Notes: generated by a model not told the origin, from the letters alone. Positions 8,011 to 16,348 are shown, counted from the first letter of the stretch. The stretch: 37,845 bases of DNA from an uncultured Eubacteriales bacterium (GCA_900548145.1 URJB01000019.1:1-37845), one strand, 5' to 3'. Program-made: numbers and translations.

Positions 8011-9623
8011 ATTCCTCCATGTTCCACGTGGTTATGACTAAAGCGGAACTCTTTTGCAAAAGCCTTTTTCTTATCATCCGAAAAATGATGCGTGATAACA
8101 AAAACAATGCCACCGGATAATTCGGCAAGAATGTCTTCGATCTTTTCGGCTGTCTCCGAATCCACATTGGCAAGTGGCTCGTCTAGAATAGTGATAGGAG
8201 CTTTGCGCAACAGTGTTCTGGCAAGCGCGATCCGTTTACGCTCGCCGCCGGATAGATTGCTGCCGCCTTCTCGAATCATACTGTCGAGCCCTTCCGGTGT
8301 TGCAAACTTATGCAAATTAAGTTTTTGCAGCAGTGCGATCAACTCATCATCGCGCATGTCACGATACATTGTGAGGTTGTTACGCAGCGTATCGTTGAAC
8401 AGAACGGGATCCTGCCGCATAATTGCGATCTTTTCGTTCAGTTGCTTCACGCAAAAGGCGTTTGAATCGTTTATGAGTATCTCTCCGCTCTGGGGTTCGT
8501 AATATCCAAGCAACAGATTCATGCTTGTTGACTTGCCGGAGCCACTCTGTCCGGTAATCATGCATTTTTCGCCCGTATTCACTTTGAGTGAAAAGTCATT
8601 TAAAATCGGAGATGCACCCTCGTACCCAAAGCATACGTGCCGAAAAGCAACGCTTTTAATCTGTGAGATTTCTATTGTCCGCTCGCTACCGGCAGGCGCT
8701 TGCTCAAACAACGATTCAAGTTTTTTTGCTACCGGTTTCGTGCTTAAGTATTCTTGCAAGTATGCGGAAATTGCGATGATGGGATATGAAAGCTGGTCGA
8801 TAAGACCAACAGCAATAAAGAAATCACCCGCAGAAAAGTCTCCGTTCAGAATGAGCGCCGCAGTTGCCACAATTACGATGAAATGGCTCATATAGGATAG
8901 GAGCGCAGTGATTGTTTTTGATAAGTAAGTGACCTTTTTGAAACGGAATAGTTTCTCCGAGACTTCTTCGTTGCTCTCTCGAAATTTCCGGGCGATCACT
9001 TTCTCAATAGAATAGTTTTTTATCAGTTCAAACCCGGAAAGCCACTCAACTATATTTCCGAGATGTTTTTGAAAGCTGCCGATGCTTTCGTTTTTTGCAT
9101 TTTGAAGCCTTTTCTCGATCAGCTTTGGTATATAGAGCGGCATAGTCAGTAAAAACAATGTGAGAAGAGCAACGCGGTAGTCTAACCAAAACAGCGCGGC
9201 ACTTACAATGAGTGTCTTTGACGAAATTTCTATTAATAACGGGATGTTATCAAGATAGCTTTCATTGACTTGATCGATTTGGTCGGTGTATTGCGCGACA
9301 AATTCGCCCTGCTGTACGGCCATCGCCTCTACAGGGCTGCGCATTAGCAACCAGTCAAAATACAAGCTGCGCAAAGACTTCTTGTTTGCAACAGAAAAGC
9401 GCCCTCGAAAATAGTCATAGCCGTAAAACGATGCCATCTCTACTGCTATGGCTGCAAAAAAGGCGATTGCAAGTCGTAATACTCCGGCTGATATGCCATC
9501 AAGCGCAGTGTCCAGCAATTCCCCTTTCAAAAATTGCACATAGGTTCCAGCAAAGCCGGCGATGAATACAAAAAGCAAACAAATCGCCAAATATTTCCAG
9601 TGACTTTTTATTATGTTTTTCAT
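8007..9623 (-). CDS. ABC exporter, fused membrane and ATPase domains
   Basis: This 538-residue half-transporter has about six membrane helices in residues 10-290 and a nucleotide-binding domain in about 320-525. The ATPase motifs are all present: Walker A GQSGSGKST, a Q-loop in IMRQDP, signature NLSGGERKR, Walker B ITILDEPLA and the switch His in FVITHHF. It should work as a homodimer that exports a small compound or peptide. Base composition is clearly lower in GC than the flanking genes, which suggests recent transfer. It was once coupled to the ABC-F gene now in ruins, an arrangement that hints at antibiotic tolerance, though the substrate is unknown. The ATG at 9623 has no good ribosome site; TATAAT lies only three bases upstream. 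Confidence 0.88.
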   Translation of the reverse strand: MKNIIKSHWKYLAICLLFVFIAGFAGTYVQFLKGELLDTALDGISAGVLRLAIAFFAAIAVEMASFYGYDYFRGRFSVANKKSLRSLYFDWLLMRSPVEAMAVQQGEFVAQYTDQIDQVNESYLDNIPLLIEISSKTLIVSAALFWLDYRVALLTLFLLTMPLYIPKLIEKRLQNAKNESIGSFQKHLGNIVEWLSGFELIKNYSIEKVIARKFRESNEEVSEKLFRFKKVTYLSKTITALLSYMSHFIVIVATAALILNGDFSAGDFFIAVGLIDQLSYPIIAISAYLQEYLSTKPVAKKLESLFEQAPAGSERTIEISQIKSVAFRHVCFGYEGASPILNDFSLKVNTGEKCMITGQSGSGKSTSMNLLLGYYEPQSGEILINDSNAFCVKQLNEKIAIMRQDPVLFNDTLRNNLTMYRDMRDDELIALLQKLNLHKFATPEGLDSMIREGGSNLSGGERKRIALARTLLRKAPITILDEPLANVDSETAEKIEDILAELSGGIVFVITHHFSDDKKKAFAKEFRFSHNHVEHGGI

Positions 9624-9900
9624 GATATTATACTGCTTTTGCTAACGTAAGCAACAGCGCCAACAAATCGCACCTTTCCATTTTTTGTGTCCCAAATTAG
9701 CCGCTTAGCGCACCTGAATGGCAAAGCGGCAGCAGTATGACTTTGAAGTTGGAACGGCACAGAACAATAGAAAGCTGTGGAAGCATGAGCTCATTGCATA
9801 AAGCAGCATGAACAAGGATTAAAATGTTCGTGCCGTTAAACTGACAACCAAATGCGAATTATCATAGTACACCTCATTCATGGTATTCTTGTATAACCAG
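9624..9900 (-). promoter_or_regulatory. structured leader of the ABC exporter
   Basis: On the minus strand this leader contains a ribosome site (GAGGTG, 9875-9870), a nine-codon reading frame (9865-9836), and a long stem formed by 9837-9825 with 9766-9753 (13 pairs, one bulge). The stop codon of the short frame lies inside the first arm. A second hairpin pairs GCCGCTT (9730-9724) with AAGCGGC (9706-9700). A possible promoter TTGCTT-16-TATAAT ends three bases before the exporter ATG. The layout resembles translation-dependent attenuators ahead of antibiotic-resistance genes; that reading is inference. Confidence 0.45.
9836..9865 (-). CDS. possible leader peptide, 9 residues
   Basis: ATG follows GAGGTG by four bases and encodes MIIRIWLSV then TAA. 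The hydrophobic make-up recalls Erm-type leader peptides. An alternative, longer frame (9881-9819, 20 codons) overlaps it but has no ribosome site. Existence is uncertain. Confidence 0.3.
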   Translation of the reverse strand: MIIRIWLSV

Positions 9901-9982
9901 TGTATCACAAGGACAGAAAATTTGCAAATATATAATCCATCCGAAAGATCTTGTGAAATTTGGCCGGAGCTAAGATAATGTG

Positions 9983-10240
9983 ACCGGCAGGCTCAGCGAC
10001 GAACGCTTTGCCAGAATGTCCGCGACCTGTGAAGCCGAGCAACAGACCTTGGAAAAGCGGGTGGCTGAGCTGCAAATCCTGATGGACGGTGCGAAGCAGA
10101 AGTCCATGAACGTCTTCAGATTATCTACAACGCTATTGGCGCAGTAGAAATTCCCAATGAACAAGGAAGCGGCATAGCCGATATTTCTACCGACTATGCC
10201 GCACTTTTTTCCGGGATTAAAAATCCCTATGGAGCACCTT
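9983..10240 (+). pseudogene. large serine recombinase relic (C-terminal part)
   Basis: One frame from 9983 reads TGRLSDERFARMSATCEAEQ and continues through EKRVAELQILMDGAKQKSMN (to about 10110), the coiled-coil region typical of large serine recombinases of clostridial transposons (Tn5397/Tn4451-like, DUF4368 group). After an apparent internal deletion the next frame reads LQIIYNAIGAVEIPNEQ from 10114, the usual final strand of the same family, with a tail to about 10240. The catalytic and DNA-binding domains are gone. It is the footprint of an integrative element that may have brought the neighbouring ABC genes. Confidence 0.75.
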
Positions 10241-10271
10241 CTAAGCTGAGCGTCTCTTTTTGCTTCCTAAT

Positions 10272-10300
10272 TTGCCAATCCTTCGCCGCCATGATATACT
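10272..10300 (+). promoter_or_regulatory. promoter of the surface-sugar operon
   Basis: TTGCCA (10272-10277), 17 bases, TATACT (10295-10300) with TGA just before the -10. It lies immediately after the recombinase relic. Confidence 0.75.
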
Positions 10301-10358
10301 ATCAGCGGAATTTCCGGCGGCCGCGCCCCTTTTGACGGGCCGCAGAAAGAAAGGCGCT

Positions 10359-11465
10359 ATGGCTATGCGTATCAATGTGACCCGTTCTTCCATGCCTCCG
10401 ATGGAGGAGTATGTAGAAGAGATCCGCAGTCTGTGGGACAGCCACTGGCTGACCAATAACGGCGAAAAACTGAAAAAGCTGGAAGCAGCGCTGAAGCAGC
10501 GGCTGGACGTGCCCTACGCGGCGCTGTTCACCAACGGCCATCTGGCGCTGGAGGCGCTTTTGAAGGCGCTGGGGCTGAAGGGCGAGGTCATCACTACGCC
10601 CTTCACCTTTGCGTCCACCACTCACGCCATCGTCCGGGCCGGGCTGACCCCGGTGTTCTGCGACATCCGGGAGGACGACTACACCATGGATCCCGCGAAG
10701 GTGGAGGCGCTCATTACCCCGCGCACCTGCGCCATCCTGCCGGTGCATGTGTACGGCAACCTCTGCGACGACGGAGCCCTGTCCGCCATGGCCAAAAAGC
10801 ACGGGCTGAAGCTGATCTACGACGCGGCTCACGCCTTTCACGTCAGCCGGGACGGGGTATCCGCCGCCCGGATGGGGGACGCGGCCATGTTCTCCTTCCA
10901 TGCCACCAAGGTGTTCCATACCATTGAGGGCGGCTGCGTGACCACTGCCGACCCGGAGCTGAACCGGCGGCTGGAATGGGAGCGGAACTACGGCATCGAG
11001 GACGAGGAGACGGTGCTCTACCCCGGCGGCAACGCCAAAATGAGCGAGTTCCACGCCGCCATGGGCCTGTGCAACCTGCGCCATCTAGATGAAAACATCG
11101 AAAAGCGCCGCCATGTGGTGGAGCTGTACGACCGGCTTTTGTCCGGCCATGAGGGAATCGTCTGTCCCGGGAGGCAGGCGGGCGTTGTATCCAACTACGC
11201 CTATTATCCCGTGCGGTTCACCGGTCAGGCCGGAAGCCGGGAGGAGATCTGCGCCCGGCTGGCGGCGGCGGACGTTCACGCCCGGAAGTATTTTTATCCC
11301 CTGATCACGGAATTCGACTGCTACCGGGGCCGCCCGGGCTTTGACTCCTCGCTGACCCCCATCGCCCTGCAGGCCTCCCGGCAGGTGGTGACGCTGCCCC
11401 TGTACCCGGAACTGGCGGACGGCGACGTGGAGCGCATCTGCAGCCTGATCCTCGGAAAGGCGTGA
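10359..11465 (+). CDS. DegT/DnrJ/EryC1/StrS sugar aminotransferase
   Basis: This 368-residue PLP enzyme should aminate a nucleotide-linked keto-sugar. The N-terminus (RINVTRSSMPP and WLTNNG) is typical of the DegT family. YDAAHAF carries Asp155, and SFHATKVFHTIEGG carries the PLP lysine, Lys184. The overall pattern resembles the enzymes that act on TDP-4-keto-6-deoxy-hexoses, but the substrate cannot be fixed from sequence. Two in-frame ATGs (10359 and 10365) share a weak AAAGG site; the second has the better spacing and would remove only two residues. It is the first gene of an operon with a flippase 4 bases downstream and an ATP-grasp protein after that, so the product probably ends up on a cell-surface glycan. 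Confidence 0.9.
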   Translation: MAMRINVTRSSMPPMEEYVEEIRSLWDSHWLTNNGEKLKKLEAALKQRLDVPYAALFTNGHLALEALLKALGLKGEVITTPFTFASTTHAIVRAGLTPVFCDIREDDYTMDPAKVEALITPRTCAILPVHVYGNLCDDGALSAMAKKHGLKLIYDAAHAFHVSRDGVSAARMGDAAMFSFHATKVFHTIEGGCVTTADPELNRRLEWERNYGIEDEETVLYPGGNAKMSEFHAAMGLCNLRHLDENIEKRRHVVELYDRLLSGHEGIVCPGRQAGVVSNYAYYPVRFTGQAGSREEICARLAAADVHARKYFYPLITEFDCYRGRPGFDSSLTPIALQASRQVVTLPLYPELADGDVERICSLILGKA

Positions 11466-11469
11466 CCCT

Positions 11470-12951
11470 ATGAGCGAAAAACGCAGCCAGTCCGCGGCTT
11501 CTTCCTTTGTGTTCAAGCTGCTGGAAAGCTTCGGTAATCAGGGCATCGCCTTTGTGGTCAGTCTGGTGCTGGGCCGACTGCTGACCCCGGACGACTACGG
11601 CGTTTTGTCCCTGCTGTTGGTCTTCACGGCCATTGCGCAGGTGTTTGTGCAAAGCGGCCTGAACACCGCCCTCATCCAGCGGGCCGAGATCGACGAGACC
11701 GACCGCAGTTCCGTGTTTTTTCTGGGGCTCGCCATTGCGGCGCTGCTCTATACGGCGCTGTTCTTCGCCGCGCCCGCCATCGAGCGCTATTTCGCTATGG
11801 TCGGGCTGGCAAGTTACCTGCGGGTGCTGGCGCTGATCCTGTTCCCCGGAGCGCTGACCAGCGTACAGAACGCGGTCATTGCCCGAGAAATGTCCTTCCG
11901 CAAGCTGATGACGGCCAGTCTGGCCGCCACGGTGCTGTCCGGCGGCGTAGGCATCACCATGGCCCTGAAGGGGCTGGGCGTATGGGCGCTGGTGGGGCAG
12001 CAGCTGACCAATCAGTTCAGCCTGTGCCTTCTCCTGCTGATTCTGGTGCGCTGGCACCCTCATTTCTGTTTCTCCCTCCGCCGGGTGCGGAGCCTGTTCT
12101 CCTTCGGCTGGAAGCTGCTGTTGTCCAGCCTGATGGATACGGGCTACCAGCACCTGCGTTCCTTTGTCATCGGCAAGAAGTTTTCCTCGGAGGCGCTGGG
12201 CTATTTCAACCGGGGCAAGCAGTTCCCGGAGCTTCTGATGAACGCGGTGAACGGCTCCATCCAGAGCGTGATGCTGCCGGTTTTATCCGAGCAGCAGGAC
12301 GATCTGGAGCGGATGAAGCAGACCATGCGCCGCTCCATTATGGCCTCCAGCTTTCTGGTGCTGCCGCTGATGGCGGGGCTGGCGGCGGTGGCCCGTCCGC
12401 TGGTGAGCCTGCTTCTGACGGACAAATGGCTGCCCTGCGTGCCTTTTTTGCAGATCTGCTGCATCGATTTCGCCTTTTATCCCATTCACACCGCCAACCT
12501 GCAGGCCATCAACGCCATGGGGCGCAGCGATGTGTTTCTGAAGCTGGAGATCATCAAAAAAAGCTACGGCATCGCCATTCTGTGCGTCACCGTGTTCTGC
12601 TTTGAGGGCGTGCTGCCCATCGTATGGGGCGCGGTGGTCTCCACGGTGATCTCGTCGTTTGTGAACGCCTTCCCCAACAAAAAGCTGATCCATTACGGCT
12701 ATTGGGAACAGATTCGGGATATTCTGCCGCCCATAGGCATGAGCCTTGTCATGTTTCTGTCGGTCAGCGCGCTGGGCCGTCTGCCCCTCGGCAGCCTGCC
12801 CCTGCTGCTGGTTCAGGTGGCGGCGGGCGTACTTCTCTACGGCGGCATGAGCCTGCTGTTCAAGCCGGAGAGCTTCCGCTGCCTTGTACAGATGGCGGCG
12901 GCCCTGCGCCGCAAGGCCGCCGGAACGTCCAAAGGAGGAACGCAAGCATGA
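11470..12951 (+). CDS. polysaccharide flippase (Wzx/MOP superfamily)
   Basis: This 493-residue integral membrane protein has about 12-14 hydrophobic segments across its whole length. The opening (LGRLLTPDDYGVLSLLLVF) and the segment with ALGYFNRGKQFPELL are characteristic of lipopolysaccharide-biosynthesis flippases such as WzxC and TuaB. It should move lipid-linked oligosaccharide across the cytoplasmic membrane. GGAAAGG lies ten bases before the ATG. Its stop codon overlaps the next start (ATGA), which implies coupled expression with the ATP-grasp protein. No glycosyltransferase or polymerase gene accompanies it within the window. Confidence 0.9.
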   Translation: MSEKRSQSAASSFVFKLLESFGNQGIAFVVSLVLGRLLTPDDYGVLSLLLVFTAIAQVFVQSGLNTALIQRAEIDETDRSSVFFLGLAIAALLYTALFFAAPAIERYFAMVGLASYLRVLALILFPGALTSVQNAVIAREMSFRKLMTASLAATVLSGGVGITMALKGLGVWALVGQQLTNQFSLCLLLLILVRWHPHFCFSLRRVRSLFSFGWKLLLSSLMDTGYQHLRSFVIGKKFSSEALGYFNRGKQFPELLMNAVNGSIQSVMLPVLSEQQDDLERMKQTMRRSIMASSFLVLPLMAGLAAVARPLVSLLLTDKWLPCVPFLQICCIDFAFYPIHTANLQAINAMGRSDVFLKLEIIKKSYGIAILCVTVFCFEGVLPIVWGAVVSTVISSFVNAFPNKKLIHYGYWEQIRDILPPIGMSLVMFLSVSALGRLPLGSLPLLLVQVAAGVLLYGGMSLLFKPESFRCLVQMAAALRRKAAGTSKGGTQA

Positions 12952-13901
12952 GCCGTATTCTGCTGACCGCCATCGGTTCCATGGCCGCAGCCCCGGTGGC
13001 CCGGCGCTATCAGGCCTTGGGCCACGCCGTATTCGGCTGCGATATTTATCCCCGGGAATGGACGCCGCTGGCCGGAGAGCTGGATTTCTTTCAGGCCCGG
13101 CTGGCCACGGAGGGCGAGCCCTACGTGGAGCAGCTGAAGGAGGCCGTCCGCCGGGACAGGCTGGACTTTCTCATCCCCCTGACCGACCCGGAGGTGGACG
13201 CGCTGTCCCCCCGAAAGGCCGAGTTCCGGGCGCTGGGCTGTACGGTCTGCGTGCCGGAGGAGCGGGTCGCCGCCCTGTGCCGCCGCAAGGACAAGATGAA
13301 CCGTTTTCTGGCGGAAAAGCAGGTCTGCCGACTGATCCCCACGGAGATTGCCGTGCCGGGCCGGCCCTGCCCCTTTCCCTTCCCGGCGATGGTCAAGCCC
13401 CGGTCTGGCCGTTCCAGTCTGGGACAGGCCGTGGCGGCGGACGAAAAGAGCTACCAGACGGCACTGGCGGGCCGGGAGGACTGCATCGTGCAGCCTTTTC
13501 TGGAAGGGGATATTTTCTGTGTGGACGTGGCCCGGGACGCTTTCGGTCATACCCGCGCCGCCGCCCGGCAGGAGCTTTTGCGCAACAAAAGCGGGCTGGG
13601 CATGACCGTGGAGGTGCTGCCCGGTCATCCGCTGGAGGCCGTCTGCGCCGCCATTGCGGAGGCTGTGGGGCTGGTGGGCGTGGTGAACATGGAGTTCATC
13701 CGCCACGGGGACGATTTCTTCTTTCTGGAGGTCAACCCCCGGTTCTCCGGCGGCGTAGGCTTCTCCATGGCTGCAGGGATGGACTTTGCGGAAATGATGC
13801 TTTGCTGCCATTCCTGCGGCAGCGTCGAAGCCTTCCCCGCCGCGCCGAAGCATGCCCTGCTGGCCCGGGAAAGCGCCATCGTCCTGACCCAACTGCGGTA
13901 A
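12948..13901 (+). CDS. ATP-grasp ligase (carbamoyl-phosphate-synthase-like)
   Basis: The product has 317 residues. The N-terminal part (SRILLTAIGSMAAAPVARRY, then a Rossmann-like segment to about 110) is the pre-ATP-grasp domain. MVKPRSGRSSLG, QPFLEGDIFCVDV and the metal-binding FLEVNPRFSGG belong to the ATP-grasp core. Such enzymes join a carboxylate to an amine, alcohol or thiol with ATP. Next to a sugar aminotransferase and a flippase, I infer that it attaches an amino acid or other acid to an aminosugar before export. The ATG at 12948 overlaps the flippase stop and follows AAAGGAGG. The product is shorter than true CarB by design of the family, not by truncation. Confidence 0.85.
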   Translation: MSRILLTAIGSMAAAPVARRYQALGHAVFGCDIYPREWTPLAGELDFFQARLATEGEPYVEQLKEAVRRDRLDFLIPLTDPEVDALSPRKAEFRALGCTVCVPEERVAALCRRKDKMNRFLAEKQVCRLIPTEIAVPGRPCPFPFPAMVKPRSGRSSLGQAVAADEKSYQTALAGREDCIVQPFLEGDIFCVDVARDAFGHTRAAARQELLRNKSGLGMTVEVLPGHPLEAVCAAIAEAVGLVGVVNMEFIRHGDDFFFLEVNPRFSGGVGFSMAAGMDFAEMMLCCHSCGSVEAFPAAPKHALLARESAIVLTQLR

Positions 13902-13930
13902 ATTTGATTTTTTCAAGGAGGTACTGTCCC

Positions 13931-15136
13931 ATGAATGTGAAAGAACGGTTTCTCAACTATGCAGTCATTGATTCCGGCTCCAGCGAAACCACCGGAACCC
14001 ACCCCTCCACCGAAAAACAGTGGGATATGGCCCGACTGCTGGAAACGGAACTGAAGGAAATGGGCGCGGAGAATGTTCGTGTCAGCCCCACCTGCTACGT
14101 CTACGCGGAGATCCCCGCCAACGTGCCCGATCAGCCCGCCATCGGCCTGATCGCCCATATGGACACCGCCCCCGCCGTGCCCACCGGCCCGGTGCATCCC
14201 CGCTGCCTGGTGTATGCCGGCGGCGAGCTGGACGTGGGCAACGGCGTGGTGATGAAGCCGGAAGAATTTGAATGTCTGAAGCGTCACGTGGGCCACGAGC
14301 TGATCGTCACCGACGGCACCACCCTGCTGGGCGGCGACGACAAGGCGGGCATCGCCGAGATCATGACCCTGTGCGAGCTCCTTATGACCAACCCCGACCT
14401 CAAGCACGGCAAAATCTGCGTGGGTTTCACCCCCGACGAGGAGATCGGCGAGGGCGCGGACGACTTTGACGTCAAGGGCTTCGGCGCGGACTTTGCTTAC
14501 ACGGTGGACGGCGGCGGCGTGGGCGAATACGAATGCGAAAACTTCAACGCCTCTTCCGCGCTGGTGGAGGTCAAGGGCTTCAATATCCACCCCGGCAGCG
14601 CCAAGGACAAGATGAAGAACGCCAGCAAGATCGCCATGGAGTTCAATGCCATGCTGCCCGCCGCTGAGTGCCCGGAGCACACGGAAGGCCGGGAGGGTTT
14701 CTATCACCTGTGCGGGATGCAGGGCGACGAAAGCGGCGCTGTGCTGCAATACATTCTGCGGGATCATGACGCGGCCAAACTGGAGACCAAGGAGGCCATG
14801 ATGCTGGCCGCCGAAGCTTACCTGAACCAGAAGTACGGCGCGGGCACCGTGCGCGTCACCCTGAAGGACAGCTACCGCAACATGCGGGAGGTCATCGACC
14901 GTTACCCCGAAGTGACGCAGCGGGCGCTGGACGCCATCCGCTCCGCCGGAGATGAACCACAGATCGTCGCTATCCGGGGCGGCACCGACGGCGCGCGGCT
15001 TTCCTGGGAGGGCCTGCCCTGTCCCAACCTGCCCACCGGCGGCTACAACGGCCACGGCCTGATGGAGTACGTCTCCGTGCCCGAAATGGAAAAATGCGTC
15101 AAGGTGCTGCTGCATCTGGTCACTGCCCGGAATTAA
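13931..15136 (+). CDS. pepT: peptidase T (tripeptide aminopeptidase)
   Basis: The 401-residue product belongs to the M20B metallopeptidases, which remove the N-terminal residue from tripeptides in the cytoplasm using two zinc ions. Visible signatures are AHMDTAP, LGGDDKAG, TPDEEIGEGADDF with the catalytic Glu pair, TVDGG, and the late RGGTDGARLSWEG and NGHGLMEYV. Length is as expected (about 405-410). AAGGAGGT lies nine bases before the ATG. It follows the ATP-grasp gene by 29 bases without a terminator and is probably the last gene of that transcript. Confidence 0.95.
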   Translation: MNVKERFLNYAVIDSGSSETTGTHPSTEKQWDMARLLETELKEMGAENVRVSPTCYVYAEIPANVPDQPAIGLIAHMDTAPAVPTGPVHPRCLVYAGGELDVGNGVVMKPEEFECLKRHVGHELIVTDGTTLLGGDDKAGIAEIMTLCELLMTNPDLKHGKICVGFTPDEEIGEGADDFDVKGFGADFAYTVDGGGVGEYECENFNASSALVEVKGFNIHPGSAKDKMKNASKIAMEFNAMLPAAECPEHTEGREGFYHLCGMQGDESGAVLQYILRDHDAAKLETKEAMMLAAEAYLNQKYGAGTVRVTLKDSYRNMREVIDRYPEVTQRALDAIRSAGDEPQIVAIRGGTDGARLSWEGLPCPNLPTGGYNGHGLMEYVSVPEMEKCVKVLLHLVTARN

Positions 15137-15149
15137 AAACGATCATAGC

Positions 15150-15192
15150 AAACAGGCCCGCTTCTCCCAAAAGAAGCAGGCCTGTTTTGACT
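15150..15192 (+). terminator. terminator after pepT
   Basis: Left arm 15150-15165 and right arm 15172-15187 pair over 15 of 16 positions (one C/A mismatch), with the loop CCCAAA. A T5 run follows at 15192. Confidence 0.85.
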
Positions 15193-15281
15193 TTTTCCGT
15201 ATGATACAGCCTTCGCCGGGGAATACTGCCCCATGGAACCCGCCGCCGTCTGCGGCATAGGATGCAGCGGAGGGAGCGCCC

Positions 15282-15488
15282 ATGAAGAGCAGACTTTTTA
15301 CCGACCCCCAAGGACTGGATGAACCCTTCGGCCTGTGCGCGCCGGACAAGGTGAGCGTCTGCGTACAGATGGATCGGGAGGCGTATCGCCACGCGCTGGA
15401 ACGGGCCGCGTCGCGCCGCCTGACCAGCGGGGAATATTTGGAGCAGTTGGTCTGGCAGGATGAGAAAAACCGGGAAAAAGAACCGTAA
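15282..15488 (+). CDS. small hypothetical protein
   Basis: The 68-residue product is preceded by GGAGGGAG (15269-15276) with good spacing. The second half (MDREAYRHALERAASRRL, then TSGEYLEQLVW) is predicted helical and resembles the helix-turn of small ribbon-helix-helix or Arc-like proteins, but no DNA-binding strand is clear and I do not recognise a family. It stands alone between two terminators, so it is probably a single-gene transcript. Confidence 0.6.
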   Translation: MKSRLFTDPQGLDEPFGLCAPDKVSVCVQMDREAYRHALERAASRRLTSGEYLEQLVWQDEKNREKEP

Positions 15489-15498
15489 AAGGCAAAAT

Positions 15499-15529
15499 CC
15501 GCAGGAGGATCATTCCTCCTGCGGGTTTT
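15499..15529. terminator. shared terminator of convergent genes
   Basis: CCGCAGGAGG (15499-15508) pairs perfectly with CCTCCTGCGG (15515-15524), with a six-base loop. GTTTTC follows on the plus strand and GGATTTTGCC on the minus strand. The stop codon of the minus-strand gene (15510-15512) lies inside the loop. Confidence 0.85.
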
Positions 15530-15791
15530 CGTTGGCTGTTTCCGATCGCAGACCCGTCAAAAAGCGGGAAACGATCAGCTGTCGGCCGTCCTCCTCCACG
15601 GCGACCACGCGGGTGGAGGCATATCCGGCGGCCTCGCCCTCCTCCGTGCGGTACTGATCCTCCGGCACGGGGTGGCGGCGCGGCGGTGCGGCGGTGGGAA
15701 CTACCTCCACATCCATGATGCCGCTGGCGTGGAGGATGGCCAGAGCCGCCTCCGCGGGCAGCCCCAGCAAATGTTCAAAGGTCAGGCGCAT
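15510..15791 (-). CDS. small PASTA-like protein, function unknown
   Basis: The 93-residue product is coupled to frr by a TGATG overlap. The N-terminal segment LLGLPAEAALAILHASGI followed by VEVVPT resembles the start of a PASTA repeat (small residue, helix, aliphatic strand), though no signal peptide or kinase is attached. The middle is Pro/Arg-rich and the C-terminal RVVAVEEDGRQLIVSRFLTG could form two strands. Assignment to PASTA is a guess from pattern. In most Firmicutes frr is followed by the isoprenyl transferase gene, which is absent here. Confidence 0.65.
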   Translation of the reverse strand: MRLTFEHLLGLPAEAALAILHASGIMDVEVVPTAAPPRRHPVPEDQYRTEEGEAAGYASTRVVAVEEDGRQLIVSRFLTGLRSETANENPQEE

Positions 15792-16348
15792 CAGACCTCC
15801 ATGATCTCCTTTTCCTTCTGAGCGCAGATGGTATCGACGCCCTTGATGGCCTCGTCGGTCTTTTCCTGAATTTTCTTTTCGGCCTTGGCCCGGTCGTCCT
15901 CGGTGATCTGGCTGTCCTTTTCCAGCTTCTTCACCTGCTCCATGGCGTCCCGGCGGATGGAGCGAATGGCCACCTTCGCGTCCTCTGCGCTCTTGCGGAC
16001 CATTTTGGTCAGCTCCTTGCGGCGCTCCTCGTTCAGTTCGGGGATCACCAGCCGGATCAGCTTGCCGTCATTGGAAGGGTTCAGCCCCAGGTCGCTCTTC
16101 AGGATGGCTTTTTCCACCAGCGGCAGGGCCTTCTGATCCCACACGTTGATGACCAGCATCCGGGGTTCGGGCGAGGACACGTTGCCCATCTGGTTCAGGG
16201 GGGTCTGCACACCGTAATAATCCACCATTACGCGATCCAAAAGCTGCGGATTGGCGCGTCCGGCGCGGATGGACCGCAGTTCCGTCTGAAAAACGGAGGT
16301 GGTCTTCTTCATTTTTTCCGTGGCGTTGTCAATCACCTGCTGATACAT
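15791..16348 (-). CDS. frr: ribosome recycling factor
   Basis: The 185-residue product has the normal RRF length and covers the three-helix bundle and small beta domain. Diagnostic segments are RAGRANPQLLDRVMVDYYG near 29-47 and LNEERRKELTKMVRK. With EF-G it splits ribosomes after termination. AAGGGAGGAAA precedes the ATG. The gene has its own promoter and lacks its usual upstream partners rpsB, tsf and pyrH, so it has been relocated compared with the standard order. Confidence 0.97.
   Translation of the reverse strand: MYQQVIDNATEKMKKTTSVFQTELRSIRAGRANPQLLDRVMVDYYGVQTPLNQMGNVSSPEPRMLVINVWDQKALPLVEKAILKSDLGLNPSNDGKLIRLVIPELNEERRKELTKMVRKSAEDAKVAIRSIRRDAMEQVKKLEKDSQITEDDRAKAEKKIQEKTDEAIKGVDTICAQKEKEIMEV

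Noticed and set aside
7367..10358. complete transposon or integrative element
   Set aside because: Only a recombinase relic and cargo remain; no terminal repeats or att-like direct repeats could be identified by eye.
12884..13930. upstream extension of the peptidase T frame
   Set aside because: It runs through the ATP-grasp gene in another frame; ATG 13931 has a strong ribosome site and gives the normal family length.
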